DNA from: Roseburia intestinalis L1-82
GTDB lineage: Bacteria > Bacillota > Clostridia > Lachnospirales > Lachnospiraceae
DNA length: 64,000 nt
Direction: 5' to 3'
Assembly (NCBI RefSeq): GCF_900537995.1
Contig: NZ_LR027880.1
Span: forward strand, 4,133,501 to 4,197,500
Shown here: one piece after another, positions 8,180-17,809 of the stretch
Numbering within the stretch: the first letter of the stretch is position 1
How the letters are laid out: the number at the start of each line of letters is the position of its first letter
Program-made: the position numbers and the translations under genes
Notes under the pieces: generated by a model
What the model saw: the letters and a program-made list of their open reading frames with translations, nothing else
What the model was told of the DNA's origin: nothing
Databases searched by the model: none

Positions 8180-10117
8180 TTAATAGAGCTTTGCACCTGC
8201 TGGAATATGGTCATCAACCATCAGAAGATGGAGCTTTTCTTCGCCTTCTTCTTCGTGGATAGCACTGAGGAGCATACCGCAAGAGTCAATGCCCATCATA
8301 GCTCTCGGTGGAAGATTTGTGATAGCGATAAGCGTCTTTCCAACCAGTTCTTCAGGCTCATAATAAGCGTGAATACCGCTTAAAATGGTTCTGTCTGTGC
8401 CTGTTCCGTCATCAAGCGTAAACTGTAACAGTTTCTTTGACTTCGGTACTGCAACACACTCTTTAACCTTTACTGCACGGAAATCTGACTTACTGAATGT
8501 ATCAAAATCAACAAATTCCTCAAATAAAGGCTCTACCTTTACCTTAGAAAAATCAATCTTTTCAGACTCAGTTTTTACATTTTTTTCAGGTGCTTCAGAA
8601 GCTGTATTATTGACATCATTTTTCTTATTTACACCATCTAAGGACTTCATTGTCGGGAACAGTAAAACGTCGCGGATTGCTGCGCTGTCTGTGAGTAACA
8701 TCACAAGACGGTCGATTCCGTATCCGATACCACCCGTTGGCGGCATACCGATCTCCAATGCATTTAAGAAATCCTCGTCTGTGTGCTCTGCCTCATCGTC
8801 ACCGGCTGCTGCATTTGCATCCTGTGCTGCGAAACGCTCACGCTGGTCGACCGGATCGTTTAACTCGGAGTATGCGTTACACATTTCCCATGTATTGATG
8901 AAAAGCTCGAAACGCTCTACCTTTGTAGGATCGCTCGGTTTCTTCTTGGTAAGCGGAGAAATCTCAATCGGATGATCCATGATAAAGGTCGGCTGGATCA
9001 GTTCTTTCTCACAGAACTCCTCGAAGAAGAGGTTGATGATATCACCTTTCTTGTGGCGTTCCTCGTATGCAATGTGATGCTCCTCAGCAAGTTTCTTTGC
9101 TGCTGCATCATCTGCTACGGTATCAAAGTCGATTCCGGTATATTTTTTAATCGCATCGTTCATGGTCATGCGTGTAAATGGCTTGCCAAGGTCGATCTCG
9201 ATGCCATTGTAGCTGATCTTTGTACTTCCGCAGACTTTTTCTGCAAGATAACGGAACATGGACTCTGTCAGTTCCATCATGCCCTCATAGTCTGTGTATG
9301 CCTGATACAGCTCCATCAGTGTGAACTCCGGGTTATGACGGGTGTCAACACCCTCATTGCGGAATACACGGCCGATCTCGTATACACGCTCAAGTCCGCC
9401 GACGATCAGTCTCTTTAAGTATAATTCCAGAGAGATACGCAGTTTTACATCCTCATTTAAAGCATTATAATGTGTCTCAAACGGTCTTGCCGCTGCTCCG
9501 CCTGCATTAGATACAAGCATCGGAGTCTCAACCTCCATGAAATCACGGTCAGCTAAGAAATTACGGATCTCTTTTAAGATTTTGGAACGTTTGATGAATA
9601 CTTCCTTGCTCTCCTGATTCATGATCAGGTCGATATATCTCTGGCGGTAACGCATATCTGTATCAGTCAGTCCGTGGAATTTCTCCGGAAGGATCTGTAA
9701 TGATTTTGACAGCAGTGTCATCTCCTCAGCATGAATAGAAATCTCGCCTGTTTTGGTACGGAAAGCGTATCCCTTTACGCCCCAGATATCGCCGATATCA
9801 GATTTCCTGAAATCTTTGTAGATCTCCTCACCAATATTGTCTCTTGCAACGTATACCTGGATACGTCCCTTTAAGTCCTGAATATTGCAGAATGATGCTT
9901 TTCCCATCACACGTTTGAACATCATACGGCCGGCAATCGATACCTGCTTGCCCTCCATTGTTTCAAAATTGTCAATGATATCGGTTGAGTGACTTGTCAC
10001 ATCATATTTTGTGATGACAAACGGATCTTTTCCGTTTTCCTGCAGTTCATGCAGCTTGTCATAACGTACCTGAAGCAGCTGATTTAAATCCTGCTGGTTA
10101 TTGTTCTGCTCTGCCAT
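8180..10117 (-). CDS. lysS: Lysyl-tRNA synthetase (class II) with C-terminal tRNA-binding domain
   Basis: The 645-residue enzyme charges tRNA-Lys. It shows an N-terminal OB-fold anticodon domain (about 55-150), class II motif 2 ([17 protein letters not shown]) and motif 3 ([13 protein letters not shown]). The usual length is about 500. From about 535 an EMAP/Arc1p-type tRNA-binding OB fold is fused on ([17 protein letters not shown] ... HIPAGAKLY), resembling the C-terminal domain of MetRS. This extension should raise tRNA affinity. It is last in a housekeeping operon after greA. Start supported by GGAGG 8 nt upstream. Confidence 0.97.
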   Translation of the reverse strand: MAEQNNNQQDLNQLLQVRYDKLHELQENGKDPFVITKYDVTSHSTDIIDNFETMEGKQVSIAGRMMFKRVMGKASFCNIQDLKGRIQVYVARDNIGEEIYKDFRKSDIGDIWGVKGYAFRTKTGEISIHAEEMTLLSKSLQILPEKFHGLTDTDMRYRQRYIDLIMNQESKEVFIKRSKILKEIRNFLADRDFMEVETPMLVSNAGGAAARPFETHYNALNEDVKLRISLELYLKRLIVGGLERVYEIGRVFRNEGVDTRHNPEFTLMELYQAYTDYEGMMELTESMFRYLAEKVCGSTKISYNGIEIDLGKPFTRMTMNDAIKKYTGIDFDTVADDAAAKKLAEEHHIAYEERHKKGDIINLFFEEFCEKELIQPTFIMDHPIEISPLTKKKPSDPTKVERFELFINTWEMCNAYSELNDPVDQRERFAAQDANAAAGDDEAEHTDEDFLNALEIGMPPTGGIGYGIDRLVMLLTDSAAIRDVLLFPTMKSLDGVNKKNDVNNTASEAPEKNVKTESEKIDFSKVKVEPLFEEFVDFDTFSKSDFRAVKVKECVAVPKSKKLLQFTLDDGTGTDRTILSGIHAYYEPEELVGKTLIAITNLPPRAMMGIDSCGMLLSAIHEEEGEEKLHLLMVDDHIPAGAKLY

Positions 10118-10175
10118 GTTTATCCTCCACTTGTTTTATTCCACGGACAGACGGTCTGCCCTTGCGTTATATCTC

Positions 10176-10655
10176 TTAGTTTGCTCTGTGAATTGAAAGC
10201 ACTTTGTATGAAAACTCACCTGCCGGTGTCTCGACAGTAACGGTATCACCCACCTGTTTGCCAAGCAGTGCCTTACCAACCGGCGACTCGTTTGAGATTT
10301 TACCTTTTAAGCTGTTTGCCTCGGTAGAACCAACGATCTTATATTCTAATTCCTCCTCAAATTCGCAGTCAAGGATCTTTACGCTGCATCCAATGCTTAC
10401 TTTATCTAAGTCAGCCTCTTCCTCTACAACTACTTCTGCGTTCTTTAAGATTTTCTCAAGTTCTTCGATACGTGCCTCGATATCTCTCTGCTCATCCTTT
10501 GCAGCGTCGTACTCAGCGTTCTCAGATAAGTCTCCCTGCTCTCTTGCCTCTTTGATCTTCTGTGAAACTTCTTTTCTTCTTACAACTTTTAAGTTCTCTA
10601 ATTCGTCTTCCAGTTTCTTGAGTCCTTCATAAGTCAGAATGTTTTTCTTGTCCAT
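10176..10655 (-). CDS. greA: Transcription elongation factor GreA
   Basis: The 159-residue protein has the N-terminal coiled coil ([25 protein letters not shown]) with the acidic tip [15 protein letters not shown], and a C-terminal FKBP-like domain with [17 protein letters not shown]. It stimulates transcript cleavage in backtracked RNA polymerase. Length is normal for GreA. It lies 58 nt before lysS, a common pairing in Firmicutes. Confidence 0.97.
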   Translation of the reverse strand: MDKKNILTYEGLKKLEDELENLKVVRRKEVSQKIKEAREQGDLSENAEYDAAKDEQRDIEARIEELEKILKNAEVVVEEEADLDKVSIGCSVKILDCEFEEELEYKIVGSTEANSLKGKISNESPVGKALLGKQVGDTVTVETPAGEFSYKVLSIHRAN

Positions 10656-10727
10656 TGCATTTACCCTTCTTTATAATAATTATTGTTCGGTTCATGTATA
10701 CGGCGGCACAATACTTTGCACCAGACG

Positions 10728-11267
10728 CTATGAACGATAAAAAGCCTTCTCAAATCTGTCCTGCCACGGCGCCCCCGTTTTCTTTTTTGGTCTCTTAACA
10801 ATCACAGTATTATAACCGATAGGCACTGCTATGTCAAGATTTTCAGCTGTCCGCCAGGCTCTTTTATGGATGGGGATATAATGTTTTCCCAGCGCGATCT
10901 GTTTTTCATAAAAGGCACTGTTCCACTCAAAATCAAACAGGAAAATACTGCTGCATCCCACCGTTTTTTTTGCCAGTCCAAGGCGCTTTTTTGATACGAT
11001 AAGCGAAACCAGTCCGTTCTTCTCATACATTGTCTCTGCAAATTCCCTAAAATATGCAGCCCGGTCCGTATAAATTGTAAGCGTGTTTACGTCATCCCCG
11101 ATCTGCTCTAACACTTCAAGTGCGCCTGCCGGCTCAAACATGCCCGCTCCCTCCTGCTCCTCATCGATCACCTCGACGACTGCACGCTCCGGCTTTACGT
11201 CTTTTGCCATAAGAATCCCCTCATACACCGGTTTAAAATCATATAAAAACTCGTTGGAAAAAGACAT
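10728..11267 (-). CDS. Uncharacterised protein between dusB and greA
   Basis: The 179-residue soluble protein is not one I recognise. It has an acidic N-terminal half (DEEQEGAGMFEPAGALEVLEQ), an alternating beta/alpha pattern (TLTIYTDRAAYFREFAETMYEKNGLVSLIVSKKRL) and a C-terminus rich in Lys/Arg and aromatic residues. No signal peptide, membrane segment or metal motif is visible. An AGGGAGAAG ribosome site precedes the ATG. It is embedded in a conserved translation/transcription gene cluster, which suggests a housekeeping link, but nothing in the sequence assigns a function. Confidence 0.75.
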   Translation of the reverse strand: MSFSNEFLYDFKPVYEGILMAKDVKPERAVVEVIDEEQEGAGMFEPAGALEVLEQIGDDVNTLTIYTDRAAYFREFAETMYEKNGLVSLIVSKKRLGLAKKTVGCSSIFLFDFEWNSAFYEKQIALGKHYIPIHKRAWRTAENLDIAVPIGYNTVIVKRPKKKTGAPWQDRFEKAFYRS

Positions 11268-11377
11268 CGAACTTCTCCCTGCAATATCCCTTTTTCCATC
11301 TTTATGACAACGTTTCCCGTTTCATTACTTTCCCCACGACTTTCACTTTATAAAGTTTGGACGTAAAAAAAGGTGGT

Positions 11378-12370
11378 TCACAACCTACCGATCGGGAAAT
11401 GGCAAACCTCCTGAAACAGTGCCTCCAGCTGCTCATACGTCTCCACCTCATTGATCCTGCCGCGCAGCTTCGAAGAATTGCGGTAGCCGGACGTATACCA
11501 CGCCGCGTGTTTCCTGATCTCACGGATCCCGGTGTATTCGCCTTTAAACTCAAGCTGCATGCGCGCATGCCTAAGAAGCATCTGCGTCACTTCCTCGAAC
11601 GTCGGTTTCGGAAGTTCTTCACCCGTCTTAAAATAATGAAGGATCTGCGCAAAGATCCACGGATTTCCCTCCGCACCGCGTGCGATCATAAAGCCGTCAC
11701 AGCCGGTCTGTTTCTGCATTGCGATCACGTCCGCCGCCGTTAAAATATCACCATTTCCGATCACGGGGATAGAAACTGCCTCTTTTACCTGTCTTATGAT
11801 ATCCCAGTCAGCCTTTCCCGAATAAAATTGTGACCTTGTCCTTCCGTGGACTGCCACTGCTGCAGCACCGGATTCCTGCGCAATGTGAGCCATCTCAACC
11901 GCATTGACATGTTCCTCGTCAAATCCTTTGCGGATCTTGACCGTAACCGGCTTTTTGATTGCACGGGCAGTCTTTTCAATGATCTCCCCGGCGAGCTTTG
12001 GATTTTTCATAAGCGCAGAACCGTCGCCGTTGTTGACCACTTTCGGCACTGGGCAGCCCATGTTGATGTCTAAAATGTCAAATGGTCTGTCCTCGATCTG
12101 TTTTGCAATCTCACTCATGATATCCGGGTCAGAGCCAAACAGCTGCAGCGACACCGGATTCTCGCGTTTGTCGATCGTCAAAAGTTCTTCTGTATTTCTG
12201 TTTTTATAAAGGATCGCCTTTGCGCTGACCATCTCCATGCACAGCAGTCCCGCTCCCTGTTCCTTGCAAAGCAAACGAAATGGCAGGTCTGTCACGCCTG
12301 CCATCGGTGCTAATATCAGGTTATTTTCTAACGTTACATTTCCAATCTGAAGTCGTCTGATTTCTCCCAT
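11378..12370 (-). CDS. dusB: tRNA-dihydrouridine synthase
   Basis: The 330-residue flavoenzyme reduces uridine to dihydrouridine in tRNA. It has the TIM-barrel start (LAPMAGVTDLPFRLLCKEQGAG), the conserved MGCPVPKVVNNGDGSALM with the catalytic Cys, KIRKGFDEEHVNAVEMA, the AVHGRTRSQFYSGKADW block and the FMN phosphate motif GCDGFMIARGAEGNPWIF. The helical tRNA-binding domain (HYFKTGEELP onward) completes it. It lies downstream of coaX in the same direction. Confidence 0.96.
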   Translation of the reverse strand: MGEIRRLQIGNVTLENNLILAPMAGVTDLPFRLLCKEQGAGLLCMEMVSAKAILYKNRNTEELLTIDKRENPVSLQLFGSDPDIMSEIAKQIEDRPFDILDINMGCPVPKVVNNGDGSALMKNPKLAGEIIEKTARAIKKPVTVKIRKGFDEEHVNAVEMAHIAQESGAAAVAVHGRTRSQFYSGKADWDIIRQVKEAVSIPVIGNGDILTAADVIAMQKQTGCDGFMIARGAEGNPWIFAQILHYFKTGEELPKPTFEEVTQMLLRHARMQLEFKGEYTGIREIRKHAAWYTSGYRNSSKLRGRINEVETYEQLEALFQEVCHFPIGRL

Positions 12371-12442
12371 GCCACCATTTCCTAAATAATTCGCTCTCTT
12401 ATACCCGATCCGGGCATCCTGAATCTCCCGGTCAGATATCTC

Positions 12443-13234
12443 TTATTTCTTAATCTTACCTGATTTACGGTTCTGCTTCTTATAAATAAGGTTCATTCCC
12501 TTCAATGTCAGGTTCGGATCATACACATCGATCACATCTGTCTCATTTGCAATGATACGTCCCAATCCACCGGTTGCAACAACCTTGACCGGTCCCATGT
12601 CAGCCTCTTCGATCATATGTTTCACGATATATTCCGTCTGTCCGATCTGTCCATATACAAGACCAGCCTGCATGCTTGAGATCGTCTCTTTTGCCAGAAT
12701 ACTCTCCGGTTTGCGAATTTCGATCTCCGGCAGTTTCGCCGCATCTTCCCACAGTGCCTTTGCAGAAATGCGGATTCCCGGTGCAGTTACCCCGGAAACA
12801 AATGCTCCGTTTTTATCGACCAGATCATAAGTAGTGGCAGTGCCAAAATCAAGTACCAGTACCGGTCCGCCATACAGCTCATATGCTGCTGCCGCATCCA
12901 CGATACGGTCTGCACCGATCTGCCGCGGGTTCTCGGTTACCACGCGGATTCCTGTTTTGGTACCCGGCTCCACAATGATTGGATTGATACCAAAATATTT
13001 GATGATCGCACCCTCTAAGGAATGCATAACATTTGGAACAACAGAAGCTATGATTGCATCCTCGATGTCATCATGTCTGATCTTATTCTGCTCTAACAGA
13101 TTTGACAAAAGCATTCCATACTCGTCCGAAGTACGCGGCATCTTCGTCGTGATACGAAAAGTTGCCATTACCTCATCCCCACGGAATACTCCTACAGTGA
13201 TATTTGTATTTCCTACGTCAATCGTGATTACCAT
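12443..13234 (-). CDS. coaX: Type III pantothenate kinase
   Basis: The 263-residue enzyme carries out the first step of CoA synthesis. It has the CoaX ATP-binding start [17 protein letters not shown], the [14 protein letters not shown] motif with the catalytic Asp, [20 protein letters not shown], and the GGLGRII motif near the C-terminus. Length is normal. It sits between the DUF6145 gene and dusB in one operon. Confidence 0.96.
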   Translation of the reverse strand: MVITIDVGNTNITVGVFRGDEVMATFRITTKMPRTSDEYGMLLSNLLEQNKIRHDDIEDAIIASVVPNVMHSLEGAIIKYFGINPIIVEPGTKTGIRVVTENPRQIGADRIVDAAAAYELYGGPVLVLDFGTATTYDLVDKNGAFVSGVTAPGIRISAKALWEDAAKLPEIEIRKPESILAKETISSMQAGLVYGQIGQTEYIVKHMIEEADMGPVKVVATGGLGRIIANETDVIDVYDPNLTLKGMNLIYKKQNRKSGKIKK

Positions 13235-13255
13235 CGTATTTTCCTACCTTTTTCT

Positions 13256-13597
13256 TTACATTTCTGATTCGTCCACACCAATATATAACACTTTATAATA
13301 CATCTCTAAAGCGCGAAGCAGTTCTTCTTTTGTGCGCTGCAGCTCACGTATTTTTAGTCCGCATCCGATCTCATCATACAAAAGATCATTCTCATCACTG
13401 GAAGTACGGAACTCTAAATTGCCTTCCTCATCAAAGACGACCTGAAAAATACCACCGATATCCTCCGTGAAAAGGACACACATAATCTTTAATTCATCTT
13501 TGATCGAGTCCGGCAGTCCCTTAAAATCCTGATTCAGATAAAATTTTTTATTGTAAGCGCTCGCTCCGCAGAGCACCACTTCTTCTCTCTCAGACAT
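13256..13597 (-). CDS. DUF6145-family protein
   Basis: The 113-residue protein fits a small family I associate with Lachnospiraceae (DUF6145). It starts MSEREEVVLCGASAYNKKFY and contains an acidic beta-rich core (CVLFTEDIGGIFQVVFDEEGNLEFRT) and a C-terminal helix. Its start overlaps the birA stop by 8 bases, so the two are translationally coupled. Function is unknown; the context is vitamin/cofactor attachment (birA, coaX). Confidence 0.8.
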   Translation of the reverse strand: MSEREEVVLCGASAYNKKFYLNQDFKGLPDSIKDELKIMCVLFTEDIGGIFQVVFDEEGNLEFRTSSDENDLLYDEIGCGLKIRELQRTKEELLRALEMYYKVLYIGVDESEM

Positions 13598-14567
13598 ATC
13601 CGTATACTCCTCTCACGGAAACTTCGCCGGAGGATACCAGTTTTCTGCCTTCCCAGGTATCCACGATCAGCTCACCATGCGGCGTGATTCCCATTGCTTT
13701 TGCCTCATAAGGTTCTTTGGGATCTAATACCCTGACCTGTTTTTGCATATTGATCAGATGTGCATTATATTCTTTGACCAGACCGCTTAAATCTTCGGTT
13801 TCTAAAAATATTTCATAATAACGTTCAAACTGTTCTAACACTGCCTCGATCAGCTCTGCACGGTTCACATGCTGTCCGGTCTCCATCAGAATCGAGGTCG
13901 CCACCTGTTCAATTTCTTTTGGAAATGACTCATTCTGGACGTTAATACCGATACCGATGACAACATGGTTGATATAATCTAACTGTGCGCTCATCTCCGT
14001 TAAGATTCCACAAACTTTTTTGCCGTTCATCACAATATCGTTCGGCCATTTGATCTCTGCTTCCTGTCCAGTTTTCTCCGAGATGGCTTTCGATACTGCA
14101 AGCGCTGCTATGAGCGTCAGCATAGAAGCGCGATCCGGTGCAAAATCCGGTTTGAGCACCAGAGTCATAAATATCCCGACACCCGCCGGTGATTCAAATC
14201 CTCTTCCACGGCGGCCGCGGCCTGCTTCCTGTTTTTCCGCAACAACCAGCGTTCCAGTCGGATGTCCTTCCTCCGCAAGCTGTTTTGCCTTTGTGTTTGT
14301 GGAATCAATTGTATCAAAATAAAAAATTTCACGACCTGCCCACTTTGTTTTCCGGATGCTTTCCAGTTCTGCCGTATTCAGGCAGTCCGGTGTCGACACG
14401 ATCTTGTATCCTTTATTCTGCACTGCCTCGATCACATATCCAGCCTCTTTTAACTGCTTCACCGCTTTCCAGATTGCAGTGCGCGATACTCCAAAGTGCT
14501 CACACAGTTCCTGACCGGAAATATAATCATCGGCTTCCTTTAATGCCGCTAGTAGCTGTGTCCTCAT
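13590..14567 (-). CDS. birA: Biotin-protein ligase / biotin operon repressor
   Basis: The 325-residue bifunctional protein attaches biotin to carboxylases and represses transcription. It has an N-terminal winged helix (SGQELCEHFGVSRTAIWKAVKQLKEAGY), the ligase signature AGRGRRGRGFESPAGVG, the WPNDIVMNGKKVCGILTE block and a C-terminal SH3-like domain. The ATG at 14567 is chosen because GGAGG lies 6 nt upstream; an in-frame ATG at 14600 adds 11 unlikely residues. It leads the run birA-DUF6145-coaX-dusB-greA-lysS. Confidence 0.95.
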   Translation of the reverse strand: MRTQLLAALKEADDYISGQELCEHFGVSRTAIWKAVKQLKEAGYVIEAVQNKGYKIVSTPDCLNTAELESIRKTKWAGREIFYFDTIDSTNTKAKQLAEEGHPTGTLVVAEKQEAGRGRRGRGFESPAGVGIFMTLVLKPDFAPDRASMLTLIAALAVSKAISEKTGQEAEIKWPNDIVMNGKKVCGILTEMSAQLDYINHVVIGIGINVQNESFPKEIEQVATSILMETGQHVNRAELIEAVLEQFERYYEIFLETEDLSGLVKEYNAHLINMQKQVRVLDPKEPYEAKAMGITPHGELIVDTWEGRKLVSSGEVSVRGVYGYV

Positions 14568-14646
14568 CTGTTTCCTCCAAAATATCCATACCCGGTACAC
14601 TGTTCTTTGCTCATCTTACATTTGTGTGCCAGCACAAATTTTCACA

Positions 14647-15636
14647 CTAATCTCCAAGCGTTGCAAGCATCACTGCCTTGATCGTATGCATACGATTTTC
14701 CGCCTCGTCAAATACGACAGACTGTCTGCCCTCAAATACTTCATCCGTTACTTCCAACTCACTGTAACCGAATTTCTCATAAACTTCCTTGCCGATCCTG
14801 GTCTTTAAGTCGTGGAATGCCGGCAGACAGTGCATGAAAATGGCACCCTCTTTTGCATTTGCCATAGCTTCTTTATTTACCTGATATGGCATCAGATCGT
14901 GGAGACGCTCCTCCCAGATCTCATCCGGCTCACCCATGGATACCCAGACATCCGTATAAATAACATCTGCATCTTTTGTTCCTTCTTTAACATCCTCTGT
15001 CAGGGTAATAGAAGCGCCCGTTTCTTTTGCAACACCTTCGCAATACTCTACCAGTTTTGCATCCGGGAAGTATTTTTTGCTTGTACATGCAACAAAATCC
15101 ATACCGAGTTTTGCACAGGTCACCATCAGGGAATTACCCATATTATAACGTGCGTCGCCCATGTAAACCAGTCTCACACCTTTTAATCTGCCAAGGTGCT
15201 CACGGATCGTCAGCATATCTGCAAGCATCTGTGTCGGATGAAACTCGTTGGTCAGGCCGTTCCATACCGGTACGCCTGCATATTTTGCAAGCTCCTCGAC
15301 GATATCCTGTCCATATCCACGGTATTCAATACCATCAAACATACGTCCTAACACACGGGCGGTATCCGGGATGCTCTCTTTTTTGCCGATCTGGGAACCT
15401 GACGGGTCAAGGTAAGTAACATGCATGCCGAGATCATGTGCTGCCACCTCAAAAGAGCAGCGTGTTCTGGTGCTTGTCTTTTCAAAGATAAGTGCAATAT
15501 TTTTTCCGGTCAGGCTGTCATGCGGGATGCCCTGTTTTTTCTTCGCTTTCAGATCTGCCGCAAGGTCGATCATGTATGTAATCTCTTCCGGTGTAAAATC
15601 CATTAGTTTTAAAAAATTACGTCCTTTTAAGTTCAT
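14647..15636 (-). CDS. argF: Ornithine carbamoyltransferase
   Basis: The 329-residue enzyme makes citrulline from ornithine and carbamoyl phosphate. It has the carbamoyl-phosphate site [13 protein letters not shown], the ornithine-domain block [15 protein letters not shown], the DVWVSMGEP loop and HCLPAFHD near the C-terminus. The open frame reaches 15846, but the family start [15 protein letters not shown] and an AAGGAG site place the ATG at 15636. No other arginine genes are in the window, so it could act in synthesis or, with a deiminase elsewhere, in catabolism. Confidence 0.96.
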   Translation of the reverse strand: MNLKGRNFLKLMDFTPEEITYMIDLAADLKAKKKQGIPHDSLTGKNIALIFEKTSTRTRCSFEVAAHDLGMHVTYLDPSGSQIGKKESIPDTARVLGRMFDGIEYRGYGQDIVEELAKYAGVPVWNGLTNEFHPTQMLADMLTIREHLGRLKGVRLVYMGDARYNMGNSLMVTCAKLGMDFVACTSKKYFPDAKLVEYCEGVAKETGASITLTEDVKEGTKDADVIYTDVWVSMGEPDEIWEERLHDLMPYQVNKEAMANAKEGAIFMHCLPAFHDLKTRIGKEVYEKFGYSELEVTDEVFEGRQSVVFDEAENRMHTIKAVMLATLGD

Positions 15637-15687
15637 GTCCTTTTCTCTCCTTTTGCATGGCTGCGCATATTTTCTTTTTATGCCACA

Positions 15688-15716
15688 ACGGATGGTACAC
15701 CATGCGCACCATCCGT
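15688..15716 (-). terminator. Hairpin between the SPFH gene and argF
   Basis: ACGGATGGT (15688-15696) pairs perfectly with ACCATCCGT (15708-15716) around an 11-nt loop. It lies 21 nt after the SPFH stop on the minus strand. No clear T-tract follows, so it may be a weak terminator or an RNA-stability element. Confidence 0.4.
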
Positions 15717-15736
15717 TCTGATAAATTTTTCTGATT

Positions 15737-16669
15737 TTATTTATGATCTGCTGCAATTTCCGTAACAGATTTTGCAAGACCTGCGATTCCCTGGATCTCG
15801 GACGGAATAATGATCTTGGTTGCTTTTCCGTCTGCTGCTTTTGCAAATGCCTCTAAGCTCTTTAACTGGATCACATTCTGATCCGGTGCAGCTTCTTTGA
15901 TCATGCGAAGTCCGTCTGCATTTGCCTGCTGGATCTTTAAAATAGCTTCTGCCTGACCTTCTGCCTCGCGGATCGTTGCCTCTTTCTTTGCCTCTGCACG
16001 TAAAATTGCTGCCTGTTTCTCTGCCTCTGCGTCAAGAATTGCAGATTCTTTCTTACCTTCTGCAACGAGGACTGTTGATTTCTTTTCACCCTCTGCACGC
16101 AGGATCGCTTCACGTCGCTCACGCTCTGCCTTCATCTGTTTCTCCATCGCATCCTGGATCGCTGCAGGCGGGATGATATTCTTTAACTCAACACGGTTGA
16201 CTTTGATTCCCCATGGATCAGTCGCAACATCTAAAGAAGATCTCATCTTCGTGTTGATTGTCTCTCTCGATGTCAGTGTCTCATCAAGTTCAAGATCACC
16301 AATGATGTTACGCAGTGTGGTTGCTGTCAGATTCTCGATCGCCATGATCGGATTTTCCACTCCATATGCATAAAGTTTCGGATCTGTGATCTGGAAATAT
16401 ACAACGGTATCAATCTGCATCGTTACGTTATCTTTTGTGATAACCGGCTGTGGCGGGAAATCCACCACCTGCTCTTTTAATACAACTCTCTTTGCCACAC
16501 GGTCGATAAACGGTGCTTTGAAATGAATACCTACAGACCATGTTGCGAGATAACCTCCCAGACGTTCTACCACGCATGCAGTCGCCTGTGGAACGATCTT
16601 AACACAGGATACTGCGATCAGCAGTGCTACAATAATTAAAATAATCAGTGCTACAATTACTCCTGGCAT
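15737..16669 (-). CDS. SPFH/Band 7 (stomatin-like) membrane protein
   Basis: The 310-residue protein has one N-terminal membrane helix ([21 protein letters not shown]), a Band 7 domain ([26 protein letters not shown] ... [24 protein letters not shown]) and a long Ala/Glu/Lys coiled coil (about 185-265). Such proteins form ring-like oligomers in membrane microdomains and protect or recruit partners such as FtsH. The usual partner NfeD is not adjacent but is encoded about 6 kb away at 22504-22962. Confidence 0.92.
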   Translation of the reverse strand: MPGVIVALIILIIVALLIAVSCVKIVPQATACVVERLGGYLATWSVGIHFKAPFIDRVAKRVVLKEQVVDFPPQPVITKDNVTMQIDTVVYFQITDPKLYAYGVENPIMAIENLTATTLRNIIGDLELDETLTSRETINTKMRSSLDVATDPWGIKVNRVELKNIIPPAAIQDAMEKQMKAERERREAILRAEGEKKSTVLVAEGKKESAILDAEAEKQAAILRAEAKKEATIREAEGQAEAILKIQQANADGLRMIKEAAPDQNVIQLKSLEAFAKAADGKATKIIIPSEIQGIAGLAKSVTEIAADHK

Positions 16670-16768
16670 ATAAAACTCCTCCCTAATTCAATTTTAAATA
16701 CAGTATACTATCTGTTTTGTGCCTTTATTCATATTACTATATTTACTTTGAGATTACAACTAATCTTT

Positions 16769-17803
16769 TCATATGCGGTTACCAGATATTTTTTTTCTTC
16801 TAAAATGCCTGATAAGCACGACAACGGTTCCCACCAGAAATGGAAATACAAATGTGCCAAAGCGGTACAAAAGCGATGCCGATCCCGCCATGCCTGTCCC
16901 AACGATTCCGGCAAAAAGTGTCGTAAACACAAACTCTGTAGAGCCAATTCCCGCCGGAGACGGAATCACCGCCGCAAGCATAACGGACAGTGACGTGATC
17001 GCAAGCACCTGCGACAGAGTCAATGCCGGATTTCCCTGAAACTGGACGCCTTTAAAAAGAAGATACGGGATTCCATACCAGAAACAGCATTTCAACAGAC
17101 AAAGAAAGATCACGCCTGTGGTTGCTTTTTTATTTTTCAGTAAATGCTTCGAGGCATCCTCAAGCATCATGCACTGTCTTTTGATCTCCGCTTCCATTAT
17201 TTCAAATCTTCCGTGGAATTTTTGATTTACGATATCCAGCAGCCGGAAGATCAGCCGGTGGAATTTCTTTGAACAGCAGAACAGGAACAGACCGATGGTG
17301 ATCACAAATGTGACCGCATATCCGCCTGCTAAAAGTCCCGCGTAATCTCCAAACCAGCTTTTCATAAATTCCCAGTTCATCACAAAAAGAATCGCGGAAA
17401 ACAACGCTATGCTCATTTTATGGAGTGCATACTGTATCATATACAGCCCAAATCCACCGCCGTATTCGATTCCCTGCTCCCCCAGATAAATGATCGCCGC
17501 AACACCAGAACCGCTCCCCAATGTCGCCACCCGGTAAAAAGAGCATAAAAACGCATTCGTAATACCATTTTTACATGCAAAAGACGACCGATACTGCTTT
17601 GCGAGCACGGTCGTGATTATGCCTTCTATGATCTGATATACCGCTGCCATCAGGCAAATGCCAATGACAACGGCCGGTGATGTTTTCGTAAGCTGTTCTA
17701 AAATCGGTCCTGCCGAATCGCGGAATGTATATACAATGATCCCGATGACCGCCAGTACCAGTCCCCATTTTAAAAGCTGCTTCTGTACTTTACTGATAAC
17801 AAT
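16769..17803 (-). CDS. UPF0104/LPG-synthase-type multi-pass membrane protein without a canonical start
   Basis: A roughly 340-residue integral membrane protein of the family that includes the flippase half of lysylphosphatidylglycerol synthase and glycolipid-linked transporters. Visible marks are about eight hydrophobic helices, SLSVMLAAVIPSPAGIGSTEF and a basic C-terminus. The first ATG (17650) would remove the first helix and most of the second. The frame is open back to the stop of the radical SAM gene, but no ATG, GTG or TTG exists there. Candidate starts are ATT at 17803 or ATC at 17797; the latter lies 8 nt after AAGGGG. It follows the radical SAM gene with a gap of 6-12 nt and is probably coupled to it. 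Confidence 0.8.
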   Translation of the reverse strand: MVISKVQKQLLKWGLVLAVIGIIVYTFRDSAGPILEQLTKTSPAVVIGICLMAAVYQIIEGIITTVLAKQYRSSFACKNGITNAFLCSFYRVATLGSGSGVAAIIYLGEQGIEYGGGFGLYMIQYALHKMSIALFSAILFVMNWEFMKSWFGDYAGLLAGGYAVTFVITIGLFLFCCSKKFHRLIFRLLDIVNQKFHGRFEIMEAEIKRQCMMLEDASKHLLKNKKATTGVIFLCLLKCCFWYGIPYLLFKGVQFQGNPALTLSQVLAITSLSVMLAAVIPSPAGIGSTEFVFTTLFAGIVGTGMAGSASLLYRFGTFVFPFLVGTVVVLIRHFRRKKISGNRI

Positions 17804-17809
17804 CGCCCC

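Noticed and set aside
8385..9418. Long plus-strand open frames opposite lysS
   Set aside because: They mirror lysS codons, have no ribosome site and give Ser-rich sequences without any family pattern.
10118..10175. T-box or other lysine-sensing leader before lysS
   Set aside because: The gap is too short and lysS is within an operon; no T-box sequence is seen.
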